From contig NZ_JBHSUL010000002.1 in assembly GCF_042660675.1 (NCBI RefSeq), forward strand, positions 1 to 64,000: a stretch of DNA of 64,000 bases, given 5' to 3'. Below, piece by piece: positions 34,190 to 41,789 of the stretch (position 1 is its first letter; each line of letters opens with the position of its first letter). A program made the position numbers and the translations under genes. The stretch comes from Marinilactibacillus sp042660675 (GTDB taxonomy: Bacteria > Bacillota > Bacilli > Lactobacillales > Carnobacteriaceae_A). The notes beneath the pieces were generated by a model. The model ran no database searches, was not told where the DNA came from, and saw only the letters and a list, made by a program, of their open reading frames with translations.

Positions 34190-35260
34190 TTATAGAGTAA
34201 TCTCAAAATTTAAGTCATCTTCTTTTTCCGCTACTGAAGTATCATGAACTCTCGGTTTTCTAACCAATATTTGGAGTACTACAGAACATACTACCCCTAC
34301 TAAAATAGCGGTAATAAACATTAATAATTGACTGGCCATCGGCAAACCGAAAACGCCTGAAACGCCTGTTGTTGAAACGCCAGTAGCCATTACAATAGCT
34401 CCACCAATGGCTGCACCAATCATATTAGGAATAATAACCCTAAAGGGATCTTGAAATGCGTATGGTAAAGCCGCCTCCGTTATCCCCACTAGTCCTGATA
34501 AGATTGAAGCTGGAGCTAAGTCAATTTCTTCTTGGCTGAACTTAGATTTTGCAATAAGAGAAGCAATCCCTACTGAAAGTGCAGGAACCATTATTCCTGG
34601 AAAGACTGCTGCATTTACTCTGAACCCAATTCCACTTGGTTCATTCCACAATGCAAAGACAAACGTGATAGCAATTTTATTCAGTGGTCCACCCATATCA
34701 AATGCACACATTGCACTTAAAATAGCTCCTAATAGAAAAGCGTATTGCGCTGATTCTGAAAGACTGATCAAGCTTTCAATCATTACATCGTTCAATACAC
34801 CTATAGTCATTGCTACTGGATACGTCATTAATAGATAAAGTAGCCACCCTGTAAGCACTGGAATAAATAGCGTCTTCTTGATTGATTCTAAAAATTCTGG
34901 AAAAGGTAGCTTTCTAAAATATAATACAACGTATCCGGCTACAAAACCTGCAATGATTGCACCTAAAAATCCGCTAGCGGATGTATTTTCAACTGTAGGA
35001 TGTGCCGCAATATAACCACCAATAAAGCCTGGGGCAATAGCTGCTTTATCTCCAATTGCATAAGCCATGTATGCCCCAAAGATTGCTGGAATCATATCCA
35101 TTATGATCCATGCAAATCCGTTTAATGTGTTAACTGCTGACACATCTGGCGATATGTATTGACTATACATTTGGGTTACTGCAATGGTCATTCCGGCAAA
35201 TACAATAAATGGCAGCATATAAGATACCCCAGTCATTAAAGCTTGTTGAAGTTTACGCAT
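34190..35260 (-). CDS. PTS fructose-type EIIC permease
   Basis: This 356-residue membrane protein has about 9-10 hydrophobic segments, the fructose-family motif MGGPLNKIA near residue 178 and GITEAALPYAF near residue 260. It forms the membrane channel of a phosphotransferase system. EIIB and EIIA are encoded as separate proteins just upstream in the operon order A-B-C. The sugar cannot be assigned from sequence; fructose-, mannose-derivative- or 2-O-mannosylglycerate-type systems share this architecture. There is no adjacent 1-phosphofructokinase gene and no regulator. Confidence 0.85.
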   Translation of the reverse strand: MRKLQQALMTGVSYMLPFIVFAGMTIAVTQMYSQYISPDVSAVNTLNGFAWIIMDMIPAIFGAYMAYAIGDKAAIAPGFIGGYIAAHPTVENTSASGFLGAIIAGFVAGYVVLYFRKLPFPEFLESIKKTLFIPVLTGWLLYLLMTYPVAMTIGVLNDVMIESLISLSESAQYAFLLGAILSAMCAFDMGGPLNKIAITFVFALWNEPSGIGFRVNAAVFPGIMVPALSVGIASLIAKSKFSQEEIDLAPASILSGLVGITEAALPYAFQDPFRVIIPNMIGAAIGGAIVMATGVSTTGVSGVFGLPMASQLLMFITAILVGVVCSVVLQILVRKPRVHDTSVAEKEDDLNFEITL

Positions 35261-35279
35261 GATTTCTCCTCCGCCCTAT

Positions 35280-35591
35280 TTAAGAGTTTAGTTTTTCTTC
35301 AATTTTCTTAAGTAATCCGTCTGCGTTTTTAATTGCAGTACTGATAGGTATTTCCACTTTTTTAATTTTGTTGAATCGCTCTTTTTTAGCAATACCCACT
35401 TCTATTGCTAAAATCAGAATATCTGCCTGGTCAATATCTTTTTGTATCAATTCGTTTTCTATTCCTGTCGCACCTTGCGTTTCTACTTTTATTTGATGTC
35501 CGCTTCTGTCAGCAGCATTCTCCAGCGCTTTTTTTGCCATAAATGTATGTGCAACGCCAGTAGCACAGGCTGTGATTGCGATAATTCTCAT
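35280..35591 (-). CDS. PTS fructose-type EIIB component
   Basis: This 103-residue protein has the phosphorylated cysteine in ITACATGVAHTFMA at residue 8. It receives phosphate from EIIA and gives it to the sugar in EIIC. It lies 19 bases before EIIC and 14 bases after EIIA, all in the same orientation. Confidence 0.88.
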   Translation of the reverse strand: MRIIAITACATGVAHTFMAKKALENAADRSGHQIKVETQGATGIENELIQKDIDQADILILAIEVGIAKKERFNKIKKVEIPISTAIKNADGLLKKIEEKLNS

Positions 35592-35605
35592 GTCATTCTC
35601 CTCCT

Positions 35606-36088
35606 TTATCTTCCTTCTTTAAAAATATCTCTTACATATTTGATCAATTCAGATTCACTTTGTATACTCTTTATCTGTCTTTTAGTTTCCCCATCCATCA
35701 AATGATATGCAAGCGTTGATAATAGCCCCAAATGTGTATTATCAGTATCTTTTTCAGGAACCAGTATGACAAATAGTTGCTCCACTTTCTGATCATCTAG
35801 AGCATCCCATTCGATTGGTTCTTCTAAAGCAACAATGACCAGTACCGGTTGCTTTAAATCTTTGATCTTTCCATGAGGGATTGCAAAACCATCACCAAAA
35901 CCAGTTGTCCCTAGAGTTTCTCTTTCCAATATTCCGTTCAAAATAGTTTTGGGGTCTATTTCTTCTTTAATTTGATTAGATATCCATATGGACAGGTCAT
36001 ACAGTAATTGAGTTTTATCCCCATTTTTACGTAAAGGAAAATCCAAATTAACCCTTATTTCTAATTCCTCTTTGTTGTGCTGATTCAT
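35606..36088 (-). CDS. PTS fructose-type EIIA component
   Basis: This protein of about 160 residues is an EIIA of the mannitol/fructose family, with the active His in GFGDGFAIPHGKI near residue 82. I prefer the ATG at 36088 (or the GTG just before it) over a longer upstream reading; neither has a strong ribosome site. It is the first gene of the A-B-C operon that sits between dnaB and purA. Confidence 0.85.
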   Translation of the reverse strand: MNQHNKEELEIRVNLDFPLRKNGDKTQLLYDLSIWISNQIKEEIDPKTILNGILERETLGTTGFGDGFAIPHGKIKDLKQPVLVIVALEEPIEWDALDDQKVEQLFVILVPEKDTDNTHLGLLSTLAYHLMDGETKRQIKSIQSESELIKYVRDIFKEGR

Positions 36089-36174
36089 CACCTTTGTCTC
36101 AACTCCCCTTAAACTTCTTTTGGTTAAGTATACCAATCAATTATTTTTATGAAAAGGGTTACTCCATTGTATTT

Positions 36175-36233
36175 AAAAAGACCGTAATAGTCTTTGTTGA
36201 GTTATTTCAACATAGATTATTACGGTTTTTTAT
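36175..36233 (-). terminator. Terminator of dnaB
   Basis: A long stem (AAAAAGACCGTAATA with TATTACGGTTTTT arms) directly follows the dnaB stop on the minus strand and ends in a T-run. Confidence 0.75.
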
Positions 36234-36235
36234 CT

Positions 36236-37609
36236 TTAATAATTCGGTATCTGATCTTCTGGATAATAAGTCAATGAAGAAAATTTATTGTACTCTTTGA
36301 TAAATAGGAGTTTTGCCGTCCCACGTGCTCCAGAACGGTTTTTTTCCAAGATAATTTCGACTACATTATCTTCAGCTGATTCGTCTTCATCTTCCTCATC
36401 TTCATTACGGTAGTAATCTTCTCGATATAGGAAGGCAACGATATCGGCATCTTGCTCAATCGATCCTGATTCTCTCAAGTCACTCAAAATTGGTCGTTTG
36501 TCTTGTCTTTGCTCTACACTACGAGAAAGCTGTGACAAGGCGACAACAGGAACCGATAACTCTTTAGCTAATTTCTTTAACTGTCTAGAGATATCCGATA
36601 CTTCTTGCTGGCGACTTTCTTTACCCGAACCTTCAATTAGTTGAAGATAATCAATGACGATCAATCCCAAACTACCTCGCTCTTGCTTCAAGCGACGGCA
36701 TTTTGCTCTAATTTCTGCTGTACGAATTCCTGGTGTATCATCAATATAAATATTTGCTTTAGAAAGACTACCCATTGCAACAAATAATTTAGTAAACTCT
36801 TCTTCAGTCAGCTTCCCAGTCCTTAAATTCGAAGCATTTATAGTACCTTCCGCACAAAGCATACGGTTCACTAACTGTTCAGCACCCATCTCTAAACTAA
36901 AAATCGCAACCGTTTCATCTGTTTTCGTTCCAATATTTTGAGCTACATTTAACGCAAATGCTGTTTTTCCCACACCCGGTCTCGCTGCTAGTATAATCAG
37001 CTCATCTTCATGTAATCCAGCAGTCATTTGGTCTAATGCTTTATACCCGGTAGAAATTCCTGTGATTTCTTCATCATTTTGAAATAGTTCATCAATATTA
37101 TTGATGGTTTCTCTTAAAACGGTCTCGATATTGACAAATCCACTACGACTTCTTTTTTCGGACACTTCAAGTATCTGTCTTTCAGCATCATCTAGAAGGT
37201 TGGGAAGATCACTTGCTTCGTCATATCCTCTTGAAGCAATTTCTGTCGCTGTCTGGATCAAACGGCGCAATATAGAACGCTCTTCAACAATTTTGGAGTA
37301 ATACTCCACGTTTGCAGCTGTGGGCACTGTAGTGGCTATATCAGCCAAATAAGGTGTCCCACCAATATCTTCAAGCTGATTTCTTGATTCCAGCATATCC
37401 GCAATCGTTACAACATCTATTGCTTCGTTCCGCTCACTTAAATCAATCATCGTCTGAAAAATCAGTTGGTGCCCACGACGATAGAAATCTGTCGATTCAA
37501 TGTATTCCATCGCCGGAATCAATGCTTCTGGATTTAATAAAATAGAGCCCAGAACAGATTGCTCGGCTTCAATATTTTGTGGTGGTAGACGATCGCCTAA
37601 TGGTTCCAT
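36236..37609 (-). CDS. dnaB: Replicative DNA helicase DnaB (DnaC in Bacillus)
   Basis: I chose the ATG at 37609 (MEPLGDRLPPQNIEAEQ), which aligns with known N-termini; a TTG at 37615 is also possible. The 457-residue protein has the N-terminal helicase domain, then the RecA-like motor with Walker A AARPGVGKTAF and LIVIDYLQL. It unwinds the fork as a hexamer. It is transcribed separately from rplI, which ends in its own terminator. Confidence 0.95.
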   Translation of the reverse strand: MEPLGDRLPPQNIEAEQSVLGSILLNPEALIPAMEYIESTDFYRRGHQLIFQTMIDLSERNEAIDVVTIADMLESRNQLEDIGGTPYLADIATTVPTAANVEYYSKIVEERSILRRLIQTATEIASRGYDEASDLPNLLDDAERQILEVSEKRSRSGFVNIETVLRETINNIDELFQNDEEITGISTGYKALDQMTAGLHEDELIILAARPGVGKTAFALNVAQNIGTKTDETVAIFSLEMGAEQLVNRMLCAEGTINASNLRTGKLTEEEFTKLFVAMGSLSKANIYIDDTPGIRTAEIRAKCRRLKQERGSLGLIVIDYLQLIEGSGKESRQQEVSDISRQLKKLAKELSVPVVALSQLSRSVEQRQDKRPILSDLRESGSIEQDADIVAFLYREDYYRNEDEEDEDESAEDNVVEIILEKNRSGARGTAKLLFIKEYNKFSSLTYYPEDQIPNY

Positions 37610-37733
37610 AGCCAATGTATATTCTTCCTTTCGCACCTTATAGGTCACAAATTCATTATTAATTGTACAATATCTCATTCTAAAAGTATATAAGGGAACA
37701 ATTGTTTACTATCTTATTTTCTCTTTAATAGCA

Positions 37734-37770
37734 GAGAAAAGGGAGAAGCTTCTAAAGCCTCTCCCTTTTG
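37734..37770 (-). terminator. Terminator of rplI
   Basis: The stem AAAAGGGAGA / TCTCCCTTTT (with an internal GC-rich arm) follows the rplI stop on the minus strand. Confidence 0.75.
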
Positions 37771-37774
37771 CTGA

Positions 37775-38224
37775 TTAGTCTATTGCTGTTACACGAACCG
37801 TTAATTCTGCAGTAACCTCTTTGTGCAATTTCACTTCTACGTTTTGAGACCCTACCGCTCTCATTGGCATTGGTTGATTTAGTTTACGTTTATCAACTTT
37901 AATACCTAGTTGTTTTTCCAACTCTTTAGCAATCTGTTTAGTTGTGACAGATCCAAATAGTCGACCATCTTCTGCCGCTTTTTCATGAAGTTCGATTGCA
38001 TTTTCTTCTATTTTTTTCTTATCTTGTTTAGCAGCTTCTAAAATTTCATTTTCTTCACGCTTCATAGCGTTTTTCTTAGCAGATAATTCTTTTACTGCTG
38101 AATTTGTAGCTTCTTTTGCCAATCCTTTTTTCAATAAAAAGTTATTAGCGTATCCGTCTGATACATTTTTGATTTCGCCTTTTTTTCCTGTACCTTTGAC
38201 ATCTTTCAATAAAACTACTTCCAT
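37775..38224 (-). CDS. rplI: 50S ribosomal protein L9
   Basis: This 149-residue protein starts MEVVLLKDVKGTGKKGEIKNVSDGYANNFL, the L9 signature, and contains the DGRLFGSVT element of the C-domain. The two domains are joined by a long helix. It is encoded 25 bases downstream of gdpP, and the two are probably transcribed together. Confidence 0.97.
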   Translation of the reverse strand: MEVVLLKDVKGTGKKGEIKNVSDGYANNFLLKKGLAKEATNSAVKELSAKKNAMKREENEILEAAKQDKKKIEENAIELHEKAAEDGRLFGSVTTKQIAKELEKQLGIKVDKRKLNQPMPMRAVGSQNVEVKLHKEVTAELTVRVTAID

Positions 38225-38248
38225 AGTTAAACGCTCCTCTTATTTAAA

Positions 38249-40246
38249 TTAGTCAAACGCTGTTTTAATTTGTGTTATTAATTCTTCTCTAACTTCTTGT
38301 ACAGACTTTCCATCTATTTGAGTAGCTGCATTGGACAAGTGTCCGCCTCCGCCCATTCTTTCCATAATGATCTGTACATTGATCTTACCTAGACTTCTTG
38401 CACTGATCCCAACCATATCATCTGAACGTTTCGTAATAACAAAGGCTGCTTCAACACCTGACATACTCAACATCGTATCCGCAGTTTGTGCTGATGTAAC
38501 GGGCGGATAAATCTGTTGATCTTTGCCATGTGCAACCGCGACACCTTCATGAACAAACTCAATTGTTTCAATTAACTTACTACGTCTCAGATAAGTTTCT
38601 GGATCTTCTTTCAATAATCTTTGAATCATTGTAGAATTTGCTCCAACTGACTGCAAATAGCTGGCAGCATCAAACGTCCTTGAACCGGTACGTAAGCTAA
38701 AGTTATTAGTGTCTACAATAATACCACCTAGCATAGCTGTCGCTTCAATACGGTTGATTGGTTCACCATCCGACGATACGTATTCGAACAACTCTGTAAT
38801 CAGTTCGGCTGTTGAAGAAGCGTATGGTTCAATATAGACAAGTAATGGATTTTCGGTAAACTCTTCTCCACGTCTATGATGATCGATGACGATATTTTTC
38901 TTCGTTTTCTTAAGCAAGTTTGGCGCAATGGATAGCAACGGTTTATGATGATCCACTAAAACAACTAAATCATTTTCTGTAATGATATTTTGAGCTTCGG
39001 CAGGAGAAATGATATTTTGATTCACTTGATTTTGTTTCTCAATTTCATTCATCAGTTTGCCTACGTCATTACTTAAGTCATCCTGATCAATAACAACCCA
39101 ACATTTCTTTTTAAGCATCATGGAAATACGAGCTATACCTAAAGAAGATCCGATAGCATCCATATCCGGGTTCTTATGACCCATTACGAACACTTGATCG
39201 CTCCCTTTGATCAATTCTTGCATAGCTTGACTAATCATTCTGGAACGCACTCTTGTACGTTTTTCCATCGGGTTCGTTTTACCACCATAGTATCTAGGCT
39301 CTTGATCAACTTCTTTAACGATAGCTTGATCTCCACCTCTACCTAGGGCTAAGTCTAGATTGCTTTGTGCCAATTCAGCGAGTTTATCAAAGTCGTCATC
39401 TCCGTAAGCAATACCTATACTAATTGTAAGCGGTAAATTTCTTTTTGATGTTCTATCTCTAATATTGTCTATGATATTGAATTTTTCATTTTCAATTCTT
39501 TCTAACTCACTTCTGTTTAGTAAAAGGAAGTATTTATCTTCAGAAGTTTTTTTATAAAAGATACTGTGTTGCTTACCCCAATTCGATAAGTAGGTAGTCA
39601 GCAAACTATTAAATCCTGATACTCCACGGTCATCAAGTCCTTGAACAACTTCATCGTAATTATCAAGAAAAAGCCAACCTACAACAGGTCTTGCTTCTTC
39701 ATATTTCACTTTCACTTCAGCATATTCCGTAATATCCATCAAATAAATTGCATGGATATCTTCCTGTACAATCATCTGGAATCTTTTATTGTTCCATTCA
39801 AGTAACTCAGTCTTTGTTTCGTCTGAGTTCTGAATTTGTTTATAGATGTCTTCATTGACTTCACTAATATGTTTACCCAGTACACTTTCTTCACTAAATA
39901 ACTGAGTTTGCATGTAAGGATTAACCCAATCAATTTCTTCATTCTGATTGATTAGTATGATTCCAATGGGCATCTTAATTAAGGCTTCTTGTTCTCCACG
40001 CTTAATTCTATAGGATAAATTTAATATATAAGAATTCAATTCTTCTACATATTCTTTTCCGAATCTCCAAGCTACCAAAAAGATCGTAATTGCGATTAAA
40101 AGCATGAGCATGCCTATCCACACATTAGCAATAAAACTAAGTATCGTTAATACTACAATAGCTAAAGTAGCAAATAGAATCATCATTCGCATAAATGGTC
40201 GATCTAGAAACCTTGGAATAGATTCTTCTTCATTGACTCGTTTCAT
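38249..40246 (-). CDS. gdpP: Cyclic-di-AMP phosphodiesterase GdpP (YybT)
   Basis: This 665-residue protein has two N-terminal transmembrane segments (about 22-62), a PAS domain and a degenerate GGDEF domain. A DHH/DHHA1 phosphodiesterase follows with MGHKNPDMDAIGSSLG, VLVDHHKP and VIDHHRR. It hydrolyses c-di-AMP to pApA. In Firmicutes c-di-AMP controls K+ uptake through KtrA and related proteins, so this enzyme is functionally linked to ktrAB in the window. The domains and catalytic residues look complete. Confidence 0.95.
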   Translation of the reverse strand: MKRVNEEESIPRFLDRPFMRMMILFATLAIVVLTILSFIANVWIGMLMLLIAITIFLVAWRFGKEYVEELNSYILNLSYRIKRGEQEALIKMPIGIILINQNEEIDWVNPYMQTQLFSEESVLGKHISEVNEDIYKQIQNSDETKTELLEWNNKRFQMIVQEDIHAIYLMDITEYAEVKVKYEEARPVVGWLFLDNYDEVVQGLDDRGVSGFNSLLTTYLSNWGKQHSIFYKKTSEDKYFLLLNRSELERIENEKFNIIDNIRDRTSKRNLPLTISIGIAYGDDDFDKLAELAQSNLDLALGRGGDQAIVKEVDQEPRYYGGKTNPMEKRTRVRSRMISQAMQELIKGSDQVFVMGHKNPDMDAIGSSLGIARISMMLKKKCWVVIDQDDLSNDVGKLMNEIEKQNQVNQNIISPAEAQNIITENDLVVLVDHHKPLLSIAPNLLKKTKKNIVIDHHRRGEEFTENPLLVYIEPYASSTAELITELFEYVSSDGEPINRIEATAMLGGIIVDTNNFSLRTGSRTFDAASYLQSVGANSTMIQRLLKEDPETYLRRSKLIETIEFVHEGVAVAHGKDQQIYPPVTSAQTADTMLSMSGVEAAFVITKRSDDMVGISARSLGKINVQIIMERMGGGGHLSNAATQIDGKSVQEVREELITQIKTAFD

Positions 40247-40336
40247 ATTGTCTCCTCTGTTTCAATATTTAGACTACTATATCTTAACATTTTTTGCCTT
40301 TATATTCTAGACTGACAGAAAAGGTCAATATCTGAA

Positions 40337-40352
40337 TGTTTCACGTGAAACA
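40337..40352. other. parS: parS chromosome-segregation site
   Basis: TGTTTCACGTGAAACA is a perfect 16-bp palindrome matching the ParB/Spo0J consensus TGTTNCACGTGAAACA. It lies in the gdpP-rpsR intergenic gap. ParB itself is not in the window. Confidence 0.9.
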
Positions 40353-40355
40353 TTG

Positions 40356-40398
40356 AAATAAAAAAATCGCAACAGATAATCTGCTACGATTTTATATA
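40356..40398 (-). terminator. Terminator of rpsR
   Basis: The stem AAATCGTAGCAGA / TCTGTTGCGATTT (with G-U pairs) is followed by T7 on the minus strand, between rpsR and the parS site. Confidence 0.7.
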
Positions 40399-40403
40399 TC
40401 TAT

Positions 40404-40637
40404 TTAATCTTCAGTTACGAATGGAAGTAATCCCATGATACGTGAACGTTTGATTGCTTTAGTTAATTTACGTTGGTTCTTTGCATAAGTTCCAGTTACA
40501 CGACGTGGTAAAATTTTACCGCGTTCAGAAATGAAACGTTTCAACAAATCAGTATCTTTATAATCAATATATTCGATATGGTTTGCTGCAAAGAAATCAA
40601 CTTTCCGGCGCTTCTTGCCGCCTCTGCGTCCTGCCAT
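40404..40637 (-). CDS. rpsR: 30S ribosomal protein S18
   Basis: This 77-residue protein has the S18 core DYKDTDLLKRFISERGKILPRR. It binds S6 as a heterodimer on 16S rRNA. It is the last gene of the rpsF-ssb-rpsR operon. Confidence 0.97.
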   Translation of the reverse strand: MAGRRGGKKRRKVDFFAANHIEYIDYKDTDLLKRFISERGKILPRRVTGTYAKNQRKLTKAIKRSRIMGLLPFVTED

Positions 40638-40665
40638 TTTATACTCCTCCTTCTTTAGTTATGAA

Positions 40666-41211
40666 TCAAAACGGTAAATCGTCATCTGAAATATCAATTG
40701 GATCGTCATTTTTTTCAAATGGATCCTCATCGAAGTTTGCAAAATTGTTTTTGTTCTGATTATTTCCAGGAGCTTGACTATTATTCTGTTGAGAATAATT
40801 GTTCTGATTTGAATAATTTGCATTATTGTTAGAGTAACTTGAACCTGATCCAGAAGAATCGTTGTCATTTTGACTACGTTTATCTGTTACAGACTTAGGT
40901 TCCAACATTTGGAAATTTTCACAGACAACTTCGGTAATATATACTTTACGACCTTCATTGTTTGTGTAATTACGTGTTTGAATACGTCCCGTTACACCGA
41001 CCAGAGAACCTTTACGTGTGAAATTAGAAATAATTTCTGCAGTTTTTCTCCAAGCTACACAGTTAATGAAATCTGTTTCTCTTTCTCCTTGAGCGTTTGT
41101 AAAAGTACGTTCAACCGCTATAGAAAAAGAAGCTACAGCTGTACCACTACCTGTATAACGTAATTCAGCGTCACGAGTTAATCTTCCAACTAGTACGACA
41201 TTATTAATCAT
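40666..41211 (-). CDS. ssb: Single-stranded DNA-binding protein SSB
   Basis: This 181-residue protein has an N-terminal OB-fold (NNVVLVGRLTRDAEL, FSIAVERTF). A Gly/Asn/Gln/Ser-rich linker follows, then the acidic tip DISDDDLPF that recruits repair and replication partners. It lies between rpsF and rpsR, as in most Firmicutes. Confidence 0.97.
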   Translation of the reverse strand: MINNVVLVGRLTRDAELRYTGSGTAVASFSIAVERTFTNAQGERETDFINCVAWRKTAEIISNFTRKGSLVGVTGRIQTRNYTNNEGRKVYITEVVCENFQMLEPKSVTDKRSQNDNDSSGSGSSYSNNNANYSNQNNYSQQNNSQAPGNNQNKNNFANFDEDPFEKNDDPIDISDDDLPF

Positions 41212-41253
41212 TGGTTGGGCTCCTTTCTACATCATTACTTTGCAACATCAATA

Positions 41254-41269
41254 TGTTTCACGTGAAACA
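41254..41269. other. parS: parS chromosome-segregation site
   Basis: A second perfect TGTTTCACGTGAAACA lies between rpsF and ssb, 917 bases from the first. Such parS clusters near oriC load ParB and condensin in Firmicutes. Confidence 0.9.
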
Positions 41270-41271
41270 TA

Positions 41272-41571
41272 TTAGTCTTCCAAACGTACGATCATATGAC
41301 GAAGAATATCTTCGTTAATACGAGCTAGACGTTCGAATTCGTTAATTGCTGCTGCATCTTCAGATACAATATTTACCAAGCGGTAAGTACCTTCTCGGTA
41401 TCCTTTGATCTCATATGCAAAACGACGTTTCGCCCAGTCTTTTGATTCAGTAACTTCAGCACCATTATCTTTTAAGATTGTTTCGAAACGTTCTACTAAC
41501 GCTTTTTTGTTATCTTCTTCGATATTTGGACGGATAATATATAAAATTTCATATTTCGCTGATTGACTCAT
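41272..41571 (-). CDS. rpsF: 30S ribosomal protein S6
   Basis: This 99-residue protein has the S6 fold (YEILYIIRPNIEEDN, RRFAYEIKGYREGTYRLV). It is the first gene of the rpsF-ssb-rpsR operon, with a clear promoter and a structured leader upstream. Confidence 0.97.
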   Translation of the reverse strand: MSQSAKYEILYIIRPNIEEDNKKALVERFETILKDNGAEVTESKDWAKRRFAYEIKGYREGTYRLVNIVSEDAAAINEFERLARINEDILRHMIVRLED

Positions 41572-41582
41572 CGTTGACTGTC

Positions 41583-41650
41583 ACCTCCTTATGGACTTTG
41601 GCCCTCTCATTTGAAAGAGCAAGGAGAGTATTCTCTAAAGAGTACTCACT
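41583..41650 (-). promoter_or_regulatory. rpsF leader, possible S6:S18 autoregulatory RNA
   Basis: The leader between promoter and start contains a GGAG...CTCC long hairpin and a second CTCT/AGAG hairpin followed by GGGCC. rpsF leaders of many bacteria bind the S6:S18 dimer, but I could not confirm the exact consensus here. Confidence 0.35.
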
Positions 41651-41657
41651 CCGAACA

Positions 41658-41686
41658 ATTATAGCATAACGGGATGTCTTAAGCAA
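41658..41686 (-). promoter_or_regulatory. rpsF operon promoter
   Basis: On the minus strand TTGCTT and TATAAT are 17 bases apart, reading toward rpsF, ending about 85 bases before the start codon. Confidence 0.75.
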
Positions 41687-41718
41687 CATTATTTTAGTAA
41701 TTTGTATGATTTTAAATA

Positions 41719-41766
41719 AAAAAACCGTCATTCTATTCAGCTTGATCAAACCGAATAGAATGACGA
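41719..41766 (-). terminator. Terminator of gyrA
   Basis: The 13-bp stem CGTCATTCTATTC / GAATAGAATGACG (positions 727-738 and 753-765 of this kilobase) is followed by seven T on the minus strand. Confidence 0.85.
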
Positions 41767-41789
41767 TTATTTAATTTTCAGAAATCATA

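Noticed and set aside
41549..41749. Minus-strand ORF of 66 codons over the rpsF leader
   Set aside because: It contains the rpsF promoter and leader and has no ribosome site. The leader explains the sequence.
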